Positions 50,413-61,715 of a stretch of DNA of 64,000 nucleotides are shown here, in pieces. The notes below the pieces were generated by a model that saw nothing but the letters and a program-made list of their open reading frames with translations, made no database searches and had not been told where the DNA came from. The position numbers and the translations under genes were made by a program. Source of the stretch: Hydractinia symbiolongicarpus (taxonomy: Eukaryota > Cnidaria > Hydrozoa > Anthoathecata > Hydractiniidae); the NCBI RefSeq assembly GCF_029227915.1, contig NC_079875.1:31067501-31131500 (forward strand), written 5' to 3'. Position 1 is the first letter of the stretch; each line of letters starts with the position of its first letter.

Positions 50413-52833
50413 CTACTTCTGCTGTTGTTTTCCAGAATGAGGATTTACATTTGGTTTCTCGTACTCTATAAAATACAATAAATGTTTTAAAATTCACACA
50501 ATTTATGTTAAAACTTTAATTAATAAAAATGAAAAACTCACTTTTCAGACTTTCAACTAAATTCATTAAATCAGTTGTTAATTGTGAATAGTTGGGTTGG
50601 GTTTCATCTTCATCAATCAAGTTTCTATAAACAGAACATTCATTGGGATCTACACCAACAGTGGTGATTTCATCAATTGAAATTTTCATTTCGCCCAATG
50701 GATTTGACAAAATATCTGCTTTGTTCATTTGATGAAGATGTGAATTGAATGTTGGGATAGTTCTTGGAAACGAGGATATCTTGCGAAGTTGTCGTTCAAT
50801 TTCCAACTTTTCTGTAACTAACTCAAAATGAGATTTTAAATTGAAAGCTTTAACGTAATCTGCAAATTCTTGTACTTTCTTATTGTCGACAAAACCATCA
50901 CAAATCAATTTTGCTTTAAATTCTTCAGATTTCTCATCGAATATCCGCAATAGATCTTCTTCTTCTTTATTTAACATTTTGAGATATTCTTCTAGTCGTT
51001 TTAACTTTCTTTCTTTTAATTTTTGAACAAATACTTCTCTTTCTTTCTCTAAATTTGTTAGAGCGTCACTGTACTTTCTTGTTAACTTTTCCAACACCAC
51101 TTTTGTTTCATCGAATGAGCTGATAAACGATTGAAACCACTTTTTGGCTTCAAGACCAAAATCATCAATCTTTTTTATTCTGTGATTCTTATGTTGTCTG
51201 TGTGTGCAATATGCACATGTTAACAAATTTTCACAATCAATACAGACAAATCTTGCAAGCGAGTCGTGTTGCTTACACAATGGTTGAAGTTCTTTCAATT
51301 TTTGATTGAAAATGACATTGATATATGATTTGTTGGAACAAGAATGAAGATTTTGACATTTTTCACAGATCTTTAAACTGCATGTTGTACAGGAATAGCT
51401 GATTATCTGGTTACACTCTTTACTTTGCTGACATAAAGATTTTACATTTTCTCTAGGTGACCTATGGATAAAAAAATATCATTTGCTTTAAGTAAAAATT
51501 CTATATAACCAAATTCCAATTTAGTGAGTTTCTTGACATATGCTATACACATTTTATAAAGACCATGAGCTGCCATTATTCTTAATTTGTTCCTATATCA
51601 TTAACACTTGTTACTTACGTTAAATTATAAATATTTGATGTAAAATTTCTGCTTTAAAATATCATTTTCCTATGTTTTTTTTTTATGAAGAACTTTCAGC
51701 TTTGTAATTTTATTTTTTCTTTGTTCACATCCAAACCACATTTGTGTATAGGTAACTCGAACTGAAATGTTAAGAACCAAAAGAACTGTTTTCTGCAGCC
51801 ACATCTTGTTTTTGTTGAGATGCTGTTTTAAAGTAGGAGAAAATGACAACATGGTTAGCTCACGATACATACCTGATGATGGTATGAAAGCGTTGTTTAA
51901 CAACCATCCAAGCAATACTATCGATGCAAACTACTTACATAAATTTGCTAAAAAATTATCCCGCAAAAGGAGTGATCCTCAAAGCATTTTATCCGCACAT
52001 CCTCTGTTTTTAACAGAAATGAGGCTGTTGAACAAGACTTCTATATTTGCCCACAGAAATGCTGCATAACGTCTCTGGAATTTTGGTCGAATGTCATCTT
52101 TCCAAAAAGCGTTATTGCAGATGTAGGCATTGGGGACAATGACAAAGATGATGTTGCTAAAAATCTTGATGTTTCAGTTTCGTGAAGTTTAAGAAGCCAT
52201 AAAATTTGATTTTATAAAAATTTTAACGTTAAAACATTTACATTGTATTCATGTCAATTTTAGGTGTGGACGTATTGCTTATCGTTGGATTTTTTGTTTT
52301 ACTTTTGTATGAATAGTGAGAGTAGAGTCAAATTTTGAAAACGTTTCTTCAGACAAAACATGTAGTGACTTCTGTTTATTTTTAATTATATTCTTACTCA
52401 TATAAAACTATACTATGAACTATATCATAAAAAATAGTGATTTTCATTATTTACGTCAGTTTCATTGGTTTTGAAAAGCACGTAAAGCACGCAAGCACAT
52501 GAGGACGTAAAGCAGGTAAAACACATGAGCACGTAAGCACGTCGAGCACGTAATTTAGCATACTTAATTAACTTACACTTTGTCCAAAATGCCAGTTAAT
52601 GTAAACACAGTCATTAACGAGGATGTTGTTTGTTCGTGAGTAATTGTTGTCTTTTTAGTACATCTTACTGGACAAGGTAGTTCAGCACTCCCATCTTCCA
52701 TAAACACTAAAATACCTTCTAGACAATCTTGGCAATAAGTGTGTCCGCAGTTTAGATGTTTAGGCTGATGATAAGTGTCCAAACAAATCTTGCATTCCAA
52801 CATTGCAGCAAGCTCAACTTTTGATAAAGCCAT
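50413..52833 (-). CDS. TRIM-family protein (RING, two B-boxes, coiled coil)
   Basis: Three exons, 52833-52577, 51461-50542 and 50465-50413, join in phase (2, 1) to 410 codons including TAG. Residues 14-60 form a RING finger (CKICLDTYHQ, LNCGHTYCQDC, then CPVRC). A first B-box-like Cys/His region follows (CQQSKECNQ to SCSNK), then a clear B-box 2 (LCKQHDSLARFVC, ENLLTCAYCTHRQHKNH). Residues from about 195 to 300 are a long charged coiled coil. There is no SPRY, NHL or filamin domain; the protein ends in a polar tail (NPHSGKQQQK). TRIM proteins are typically E3 ubiquitin ligases acting in signalling and defence. The RING suggests ligase activity here. Start: the ATG at 52833 immediately precedes the RING, and an acceptor-like TTTTTAG lies 30 bases upstream. 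That site could join a 5' untranslated exon or a trans-spliced leader. Confidence 0.88.
51767..52192 (+). pseudogene. Coding-like fragment inside the TRIM intron, opposite strand
   Basis: A plus-strand frame (SSRYIPDDGMKALFNNHPS, KFAKKLSRKRSDPQSIL) runs to about 52020. A second frame then takes over (VEQDFYICPQKCC, SNVIFPKSVIADVGIG) up to TGA at about 52187. Both parts are coding-like, so this looks like one exon or retrocopy with a frameshift near 52020. The family is not recognised. Confidence 0.35.
52478..52555. repeat. Short AGCACGTAA-type minisatellite
   Basis: About eight imperfect copies of a nine- to ten-base AGCACGTAA/GAGCACGTA unit, inside the first TRIM intron. Confidence 0.7.
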
Positions 52834-53392
52834 TTTATTGAGAAACTTGCAAAAAATTCTAAAAATAAAAGTATTTCAAGTATCTTTTTTATTCCACACG
52901 AGTGAGATTGTTTATTATTATTAGTAGATTTCCACTTAAAGATATTTACGTCATACACGTCTCAGTGCATACGGTAGGAATTAAAGTTTTGTTAAGATCG
53001 AACCTCACCACGCATTCTGATAAGAAGAGACTTTTACAGTGATTTCACACAGTTAAGTAAGGTTTAAAAATATACAAGTAATTTACAAAATGAACAAAAA
53101 ATGAATTTCGTGTGAATCAGCATAAAATTTAAAATATTATCTGCATTCCCATGCATAGATATTCATGTCAATGACATGATTATTTATGCACAGGGATGCA
53201 TAGCTTTTGAATTTAGCGTTTGTGCAATTTCTCAATTTGTTTAGATTGATGCTTACATTACGATGCATGACATTACTTGGTATGTCGCATGGAGGAGAAC
53301 TACTAGTATAGCATAGTATTAAAGATCCATATATTTCAATTTTTCAAAATGAGACAAAAATATGCCAAGTAGCAGTTATCATATGTGACAGA
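52834..53392. other. Upstream region of the TRIM gene
   Basis: It should hold the promoter and any leader exon of the TRIM gene. An acceptor-like TTTTTAG on the minus strand lies at about 52860. No clear TATA box is seen. Confidence 0.3.
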
Positions 53393-54022
53393 GTGATAAA
53401 AAGTGAGAAATTGCAAATAAAGTGTACTTTGTGTCATATCACTACGAGCCAATAAAATGAATTAAACTAATATTTTGTGAAAAAAGAAATTAAGAATCGA
53501 GATTATGAATCTAAAAATATACCCTTCCAAAATTCAGCTTAATCACAAAACATTTAAAACCTAGAATACACGCAATTGCATCACACCCACAATAACAGAT
53601 AAGCTTTTGGAATTAACAGCCTTTATTTTAGCAAATGCAATATATAGCTTTCTGTCAACCAATGAATTTACATTTCCAAACCAAGTATGTAGTAAACGGT
53701 TAAAGTTTATTGATATTTTAAGTCGTAACATATTCCCCTTTACGTAAAAATTCAAATTATTTTTTAAAATTATTTACCAAAAATATACAAACTCTCTCTT
53801 CTAACTTGTGTTTTCAAAAATATCTTTCACAATACTCAAACAACAAATGACACGCCAGCGTTTGTCCAGTAATAAAACTGATTAAACAGTGGAATAATAG
53901 ACCTCTCTTGTTGCCATAGCTCGTATCTTCTTTTAGAAGCTCTTCATCGTAGAAGCTTTAAGACACTCCGTTATTTGTTGTCATTAAAAGCTTATAGTTA
54001 TCATATAATTTTAAGTATAATC
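53393..54022. repeat. Diverged duplicated segment, copy A
   Basis: Shares long collinear stretches with 54503-55297: CACTACGAGC with AATAAAATG, AATCGAGATTATGAATCTAAAA, CAGCCTTTATTT with AGCAAATGCAATATAT, AAACAGTG with AATAGACCTCT, and GTTGCCATAGCTCG followed by GACACTCCGTTATTTGTTG. Divergence is substantial, with several indels. No coding frame spans it. Confidence 0.8.
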
Positions 54023-54502
54023 ACGATAGTCTGTTATTCGCTATATTTGTATTCTTGATTTTCCTATCATTGAAAATCTTGTAATTCATAATATATGTAA
54101 CGTATGTACCCTTACGACCACTGATTTCAAATTTAATTGAAAATCAGAAATCCAAAATTTTAGTTGAAATACATTTTTTAATACTTTCTTATTTTGAAAT
54201 TCAAAATTGAGTGCAGGGTTTACCAGATTCCGGGTTGAACTAACGCTGCAACGACTTTCGAGCATTCGTGGACCGAGTCTAACATTAAAAAAATTCGAAA
54301 TAGCAATTTTCTTTCGTTGTATATTAAAAAAATTCTTTTTACTTCATTATCATTTTTAAGATCAAAAAATTGAAAAAATAATATAACTTCGTATAAAGTT
54401 CAATTTCTTTTTTATCACGTCGCGGGTAGTTAGATCTAATACTCGTCTATACATGTAAATTTTCAGCCTGAGATATAACTAGATGACCTGAAAAGATATA
54501 AG

Positions 54503-55297
54503 TGATGAAAAGTGAAATATTGCAAATAAGGTGTTGAAGAAAAGTCGATAGATAATGTGAAATGGTATTCTGTGACATGTCACTACGAGCTAATAAAATG
54601 TATTCAACTGTTATTTTGTGAAAAAAAAATAAAGAATCGAGATTATGAATCTAAAAGTATACCCCTCTAATAATCAGCACAATCACCAAACAATAAACTT
54701 AGAATAAACAAAATTTTAACAGTAATCAATTAATAAGAAAAGAAAATTTATTTTTTGCTCAGCAAAAGTGATTCGATCAACTTACGAAGGAAGTAATAAT
54801 AAGCCAAAATAATATTTTACTTACAGCACAATCAATCGAGTATTTTCCAGACCGAAATTTTTCGGTGTTATGTTTTTTTCTGCAACGCTATCCTTCTTAT
54901 CAGACAGCCTTTATTTAAAGCAAATGCAATATATGGCTTTCTGTTCTGTAAAACAATGAATTTACTTTTCCAAACCAAGTATAACGTGAACGGTTAAATT
55001 TAATTGATACTTAACGTCGTAAGATCTGTACTGGAAATATTTTTAAAACTATTTAACAGAAATATACAAAATGTTTTAACTTGTGCTTTTGAAAAAAACT
55101 TTCACAATACTCAAACAACTTACCACAAATGACACACGCCAAAAATATTTAATTAAACAGTGAAGCAATAGACCTCTTTTGTTGCCATAGCTCGCATTTG
55201 CTTTTAGACGCTCTTCATCGTAGGAGTTAAGAGACACTCCGTTATTTGTTGTTTTTTAAAATGTTGGTTATCCTATAGTTTTTGAGTAAAATCACAG
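54503..55297. repeat. Diverged duplicated segment, copy B
   Basis: Collinear with copy A (53393-54022) but about 165 bases longer owing to insertions, for example around 54740-54890. About 480 bases of unshared sequence separate the copies. The duplicate may be a mobile element of unknown type or a duplicated upstream exon region. Confidence 0.8.
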
Positions 55298-55519
55298 AAT
55301 TCCTGACACTTCCAGGCAGACATATTGTTTTTGTTACCAGTATTACTTTAATTGACTTTTGTTTAATACGCCTTAATCTAAGAATTTTTCTGTTGGTCCA
55401 GAAAATTTGTTGACACTCTTCGACAGTCCATTATAGAACACATTAAAAGGATTTATAATTGGTATAATATTTTAAATTCTCGATTAACATTCGGTTGTAA
55501 TAAAGTTGGATCTAGAGGG

Positions 55520-55990
55520 GCAGGTTTGAGGGTCAACAACGTGTCATGTTCTATATATTTTAGCCATATATCTTGTAAACGAGGCATTTAAAAGAGACAA
55601 CTGTCCAATATACTTTCGAATTTTCGTGTTGATACAGGGTAATTGCACTTTGGGGTCATATATATTTTAGCCGTAGAATTGATAAACGAGCACTTTATAC
55701 TGACGAGTGTCGTATATTTGCAATTTTTCATATGGATGCAGGACAATATTTATTCAGGGACGACAACCTTGTCTCAGGTTCTATATATTTTATTCGCAGA
55801 AATGATAAATTGGCATTTCAAAATGACGAGTGTCATATATTTGCCATTTTACGCATTGATGTAGGAAATTGTATTCTAGGGTCAACAACTTCGTCCCTGG
55901 TTCTATATACTTTAGTGGTAGAATTGATAAACAGACATTCCAAAGTGACGAGTGTCACATATTTGCAATTTTTCGTATTGATACAGGACT
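55520..55990. repeat. Diverged satellite B remnant, about four monomers
   Basis: Monomers with GATAAACGAGCA, GACGAGTGTC, TTGCAATTTTTC and GGGACGACAACCTTGTCTCAG are recognisable but degraded. The block ends in CAGGACTAGCC at 55992, directly before a hairpin-bearing repeat. Confidence 0.8.
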
Positions 55991-55996
55991 AGCCAG

Positions 55997-56190
55997 GAGA
56001 CTAAACCCGACGTCGAAACGCCGGGTTTAGAAACGCCGTTGAACACCCAAGCGCCTAATAAAAACTGCAAACAGTGTCACATATTCTGGTTGAGCGTTTT
56101 AATACAGGTATGTAGCATGTCGTGAATCCAGTAAAGCGGCCACAGTTTCAGTTGCAATGTATTGTTTAAAATGTAACTTTATTTGAAACA
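55997..56190. repeat. Hairpin-headed repeat, copy 1
   Basis: Starts with a perfect 9-bp stem, CTAAACCCG/CGGGTTTAG, at 56001-56030. This encloses an inner CGT-CGAA-ACG. About 150 bases follow that are similar to 61066-61230 (TTGAACAC, GCCTAATAA, TGAGCG or GGAGCG with TTTTAATACAGGTAT, ATGTCGTGAAT). See the covariation with copy 2. Confidence 0.8.
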
Positions 56191-58070
56191 AAAACACAGT
56201 TTGCAACTCATTCGTCATAGCAGAAGCAGTCGCCCAATCTTTTTGATTTTACAGAGAATGTTCGCGGTGAAAGTTCAAAAATGAATTTTACTTCAGACAT
56301 TTACCTTCACCTGGCAATTCCACATGTTGAGGACTATGAGGAATTTGGCCCAGAAGGAGACCTGCCTTAAACCAGGCACAGGGTTGTTTTGTTATTACTA
56401 CTCTCTAATTGGTTTGACATTGGAGAAAATTACACAACCCTGTAGCTAGTTATCATAAATTCTGAAAATAAAGAAAAAAAACACGTTAACTTTGCCAAGC
56501 ACTTATTACAGAACTTCATATTTTGTGAATTAAAAAGGAAACAAGCAGAGTGAATTTCATTTCACCAAAAAAATACTTCACTTTTCATCACGATCACAGC
56601 CCTCTTAATTCACAACAGTTTATCTCCTTTTTAAATACTTAATAAGAGCTTTGTAATAAAAAAAGCAAAGCTGCGAACTCGTGTATTCTCCCAAAAACTT
56701 AAGCGGTTTACAAGGTTTGACTTATTGTTTCCTCGATAATGAAATTCGTCAATTAAGTCAAAGCCAGCCTCCTTTTTCTCTTTCTCTAATCTTGAAATAG
56801 GTTGCTTGCTATATATACATTTGCAAATGTATTTATAGCAAGCAATCTAATTTCTGCTTTGGTCGTCGAAGAAACTCAAAATTTCAAGATAAATGTAAAT
56901 TTGACAAATTTCATGACGTAAGTAAAAAAAATAGTGACATCACCAACGTCATCAATCAATCGACCCAACTGTTTATATTCCTTTAATTCAAAGTTTTAAA
57001 CCAAAATCTTCTATCATATTTTAAGGAATTACTCCGTTAAAAAGTTATACGGCATTACCAAGAAAGTTTTTTTGGAATTATTTGAAGAAATAATAACAAA
57101 ACAAATCCGGTTTCCAACGGTTGAGAGCATATAAAAGTCCAGTTGGAAAAGACTTATCTACCTGCAAAAATTTATACCATGTATGAATGGACACAACCTA
57201 TTATTCACGCTAAAAGTGAAGCACCGACTCATTGGTTGCAATTCCAATTCCATTTGAGAATGCATTTTTCTACTGTAGCTGTCAAAGGAAAAAAGGACAG
57301 TATATGCATGCATAATATTTACGCCATTAAGAAGTTTTAATGAGTTACCTGAACTAATTAAGAGTTTCTAAGTCCTGGCGTTGGAAAATTAACGCGTGCA
57401 ATGAGACAATAAAGAACTTCTTGTTAGAAAAACCTTTGACTGAATATTTTAATTGCATAATTCCTTCAAAATAGATTTGACTATTCCAATCAAAATTAAT
57501 ATTCAGAACGACATAATACATGTTTGAGCAAACAGACACTTACTAATTTAATCAGACATGGAACTTATGCGTAACCCTTATTACTCATTTAATAACGAAT
57601 GCTTAAAATTTGAACGCCAACAACATGTTGCTATTTATTTTCTGACTGACGACATTGTAAGGGATCGGCGACAAGTAGAGGGTAACTAGAGGAAAGATGT
57701 CCTTACCAAACTTGCCACGCTTGTCGGCTATTCACTTGTATGGTAACCTTCATACATAAGACGTGGCAGTTTTACATATATAAAATTTCAAATGTTAAAT
57801 GTAGAATACGACATTCGACATTTTCTTTTTGTTTTTAAACATCGTTGCTAAGGTAGTATGTATATATGTATCTATGACTAAAAATTGTAGGGGTATTAGG
57901 GGAAGATAAAAAATGCTTAGTTATGCTTTTGAGGGTTAAGTTCGCTCGGTCGGGTGGCCATAAAAAAAAGCATTTTTTTAAAAAATGTTAAACTATTTGA
58001 ATAATAAGCATCTCGCGTAGTCGGAGTCAGCTGTCGTCACATTTTATCATTCAGTAAAATTACCTACTAT
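56191..58070. other. Intergenic stretch with two inverted repeats
   Basis: Contains ACAGGGTTGT and ACAACCCTGT facing each other at about 56380-56450. It also has a near-perfect 46-base palindrome at 56801-56846 with arms of 23 bases (TTGCTTGCTAT to ATAGCAAGCAA) and no loop. No gene was recognised apart from the weak small frame at 57179. Confidence 0.5.
57179..57340 (+). CDS. Candidate 53-residue small protein behind a TATA box
   Basis: ATG at 57179 starts MYEWTQPIIHAKSE and continues to TAA at 57338. A good TATAAAA lies at 57130-57136, about 49 bases before the ATG, a plausible core promoter spacing for a very short leader. No signal peptide or family is recognised. In AT-rich DNA both features can occur by chance. 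Confidence 0.25.
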   Translation: MYEWTQPIIHAKSEAPTHWLQFQFHLRMHFSTVAVKGKKDSICMHNIYAIKKF

Positions 58071-58101
58071 ACTTAGCGGGACGCAGCGTGTCCCGCTAAG
58101 T
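58071..58101. repeat. Perfect 12-bp-stem hairpin
   Basis: ACTTAGCGGGAC pairs perfectly with GTCCCGCTAAGT across a 7-base loop, GCAGCGT. A second CCCGCTA follows at about 58112. The GC-rich stem stands out from the AT-rich flanks. It could be the tip of a fold-back or Helitron-like element. Confidence 0.75.
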
Positions 58102-60840
58102 ATTCGCATCCCGCTATGTGTTCAAAAAAACAACAACAACAACAAGAAGAATATATGTAAAGCTGAAAAAGTATTAAAACAATAAGCACATCTGGCCTCT
58201 GCTAAACTTTTGTCGTTCTTATAAAGAACATTTATTGACTCAACATATCACTATATTAGATTACATTACTATGACGACTTTTTACACAAAAAAATGAAAA
58301 TTTTGACTTTGATAATGATGATTGTCCTCAACTGTCTTTTTCAGACAGTATTAGCTACAATATTAACATCGCATGCTTTCCGTAATTAAAAAGTTCTTAT
58401 TTCTATATCTTATAAAAACATATTTCCCAAGCGTAAGTTTAATGGTTTTTCGCTTCATATATAACTACCCATTAAGGATTTAATAATGACATTGTATCTT
58501 GCTCATGTAGGGAATTCATACCACGGTTACTGATGTCCCATGACTTTTTAGGAAAAGAAATTAATTAACCAGAATGATTTTATTTTTTTTCCACGCCTAG
58601 TCGAGATAAGCCATGTTGAGCGAGAGGAAAGAGTTTCTGACGATGAGAAAAAGTAACATGACTGGGTAAAAAGTTTCTAGTAGTCGATGGTAAGTTGCGT
58701 TTTTACTGATTTATTATCTATTTTTTCATTTACCTGATCCAAAGAACGGTGCATCTGTTTTTAATTTATTTATAGAGTGACAAAAGAAACTTCAGAAGCA
58801 AGAAAAAAAGTTTTGTCACACTGAAGGATGGGAAGTCGAATTTTTACATTTCGAACAATCTTTGTAAGTTATAACTTGCGATCACTTTTTTAGTTTGGTT
58901 TACCAGCATTTTATCGAAAGGCGAAAAAAGCAATTGTGGGAGCCCAGAAAAGGTTGGAATCGACAATCTGGATTGCTGTATATGATTTTTTTTACTTTTT
59001 AATATATTTCGTTTTGTGTGCTATAAAGCCGTGCACGCCCGCTAAACAGCAAACTGCAATACACTCAAACATATAATTACCCGCGTATTTATTTTCCAGC
59101 AACAAGCCTTTAGGACAGATTTAAGTATTGTGCGCTCCTTGCAGGCTATGTAGAATTATAATTACCGAAAGTATCCCGCTTTTCTTAACGATATCGACGC
59201 ACTGGTAGAACTCCTCTAATAATTTTTTTACTATTTTCAACCTTGCGGAAGCTTAAGTGTGTCTTAAAAATTTCCACTATATATCTTGTTACGACAAACA
59301 ATGCTTGATAAACCGTTTTATCGACTTTGTTTGTTCTATGTTTGTTCACAGTGCATCTTTTTCAAAGAATCACTGAACAAACACAGTATCTTACTCAGGT
59401 ACAATAGGAAATGTTGCAGCTAGACACGAACAAAGCTGTTTTTTATCTTAAAACAGACACATAAAAAAATTTTTCGAACAATTCTTTAAGCAATTGATTT
59501 CTGTTCAACGAATTTCTATCTTTACCAATATTGCTAATGCGAACGCGCATGTTCGTTTGCATTTTCTGGAGCTATATGTCACACATTTTATTACTTTCTT
59601 CGTCAGGCGCGCATCTAGCCAATTTTTTTACGATGTCAGGGTGTCGAATATAAAAAACAATCGTGGGGGTCTTGGCGTGTCCTACGCCATTGCTTCAGAA
59701 GCTTAGCTACTAAAACGATAGGATTTATCAAAAACATTTTGTTGGGTAAGGAAATGCGCTAAAAAAATAAAGAAATGCCACAACTCAAACGAAGCAGTAA
59801 TTATTTTTAAAAAGCCAGTTAGATTTTGAACAAGTTTTCTGTTTTTGTATATTGTTAGTGCTTTTTTATGGAACTCGTTTTGTCACTGAGTGCACTATTG
59901 AAGCTTGCAGTTAGGTTAAAATCTGAAACAAAAGTAAAGTCGTGCCTTCATGTCCAAGTCATATTTCGTAAGGTTTCATAAAACGTAAAAAAATGCGCAA
60001 CTTAATATATACTTATCCTTTGAGAAAATATGCTCTTCGTTTTCGTAACGTAACTGGTGAGATATGACAACAACATATTCCGTCATTGCATAATTACACA
60101 TCCGTTTTGCAGCGGAATTGATCTGACGTGAAAACGTTTGATGTTAACATTTAAAAATCTTTTACCCAAATCAACATGTGAATATGTGAAGTCGACTGTT
60201 TCTGGAGCTGGAATTAGTAAATTATCAAATTCACATTTGGTTGGCCTGCATGAAAAAGACCACGAACCTTCTTTCGTCATTTAATTATTGATTCCTGACA
60301 ATATTTCTCTAGCGACTTGCGAGAGGACATGGACAATGTTTTCTTACAACGTGACTTGAGTTTATACACACTGACGTACTGGGCAATTCTATAAAAAGCA
60401 TTTCTAATGCTATAACATGATATCAAACGTTACATAAGAACAAAATCACTTACACTTGTTTTTTTTGTCACTCCGTTAAAGAAATATTAGATAGCGTCAG
60501 GTCTTTCAGATTCTATGGCACCCAATTTTTCGAAACGACTATGTTAAAACAAATATTTATACAGATCGATTGGTTAATCTACACGAAAGAAATAATACAT
60601 TTTTAATTTCTACTAAGAGACGGGTGCAAGTTGTTGTTGGTTTGGAATTCTAAAGGTAATTTTCCCGTTGAAAAGAATCTTCCAGCTTGGTTTGACCCCA
60701 ATCTAGTAGGGTCTAAAAATTTAGGCGAGCACATAATTGTTGACGTCTATTGCTAAAAATAAAATCATTGCATTGCACATTAACATTTCAGACTAAATAT
60801 CATGGAACGAATGAAAATAACAACGACTTAAATTAATATT
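58102..60840. other. Intergenic stretch, nothing firm
   Basis: No gene could be supported. A minus-strand segment around 60165-60245 has an acceptor, an open frame (FDNLLIPAPETVDFTYSHVD) and a GT donor. It could be a single exon, but nothing links to it. Confidence 0.25.
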
Positions 60841-60845
60841 TTAAA

Positions 60846-61020
60846 ACTAGTTGTTAGCCCGTGGAAAAATCCACGGGTTCGCCCGTCGCAGCTAACCTAC
60901 CATCTGGCATGACACACAGACGGACGGACAGACGTATACAGGCATTATAATGTAGATAATCGATGGCCCGGAGAAAAATCCACGGGTCTGCCCATCCTTT
61001 TTATACCACTTAAGCGTGTC
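60846..61020. repeat. CCCGTGGA/TCCACGGG hairpin repeat
   Basis: A perfect 8-bp stem with AAAA loop at 60858-60877 (CCCGTGGA/TCCACGGG). It is followed by GGACGGACAGACG and TATAATGTAGATA, then a second, imperfect version at about 60967-60985. A related GACAGACAGACG with ATTATTATAGAGA tail occurs near 62645-62675. This pattern suggests a short dispersed mobile element; its class is not assigned. Confidence 0.6.
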
Positions 61021-61025
61021 TCCCG

Positions 61026-61260
61026 TTTGGCTTACCCCAGTGTCGAAACGTCGGGGTAAGCCAAAGTCAAGGTGTGACCTGACATTGAACACTCTGTGGA
61101 ACGCTTAATAAGAGCCGTAAACTGTGCCACACGATCAGGTGGAGCGCTTTAGTACAGGTATACAGTATGTCGTAAATTAAGTGAAGCGCATACACCATTA
61201 TAGTCTTGCGACTGTAACATATTTTTCAAAAAATATTTCCGCAACGATAGCTGAAATAAA
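61026..61260. repeat. Hairpin-headed repeat, copy 2
   Basis: A 13-bp perfect stem TTTGGCTTACCCC/GGGGTAAGCCAAA (61026-61065) encloses TGT-CGAA-ACG, the same loop as copy 1 at 56001. The body after it (TTGAACAC, CGCTTAATAA, GGAGCGCTTTAGTACAGGTA, ATGTCGTAAAT) is homologous to copy 1. Confidence 0.8.
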
Positions 61261-61369
61261 AACACAGTTTACAAACAACAGTCGGTACCCCATCATAGCA
61301 AAAACAATCAGTCAATATTATTTTATTTTGCAGAATAAGTTTTTGTGAAGTTAAAAAATTTATCGTGAC

Positions 61370-61715
61370 ACTGGGCTAAGCGCTTACTACAGTTAAACCA
61401 TGTCGCACATGCGTATAGGAATAATACACCTTTGGAAAAAACTTTCTCACAGACTCTGTTTAAAAAAAAACACAACAGGGCTGATCAGTTAGTCCAGGTA
61501 AACATTGTTGCACATCCGTACAGACAGAGAAAGTTTAAAAATGAATTGTCACATTGGGTTGACCCCTTAAGTCAGGTAAACCACGTTGTACATGGTGCAT
61601 AGGCGTAACAGCCTTTACCAAAAACAACAGTCTGTTGTTAACACTGGGCTAACCGCTTAGTATAGTTAAACTGAGTTGAACAGGCGTATAGGCGTAATAC
61701 CCCTTTTCCAAAAAA
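61370..61715. repeat. Loose tandem repeats, about 85-110 bp
   Basis: Four segments each contain a GGGCTAA/GGGTTGA-type start, CGCTTA or CCTTAAGTC, AGTTAAAC or AGGTAAAC, then GTTGNACA with a GCGTATAGGCGTAATA-like end (61375, about 61485, 61555, 61645). They are diverged tandem copies following the hairpin-headed repeat. Confidence 0.6.
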
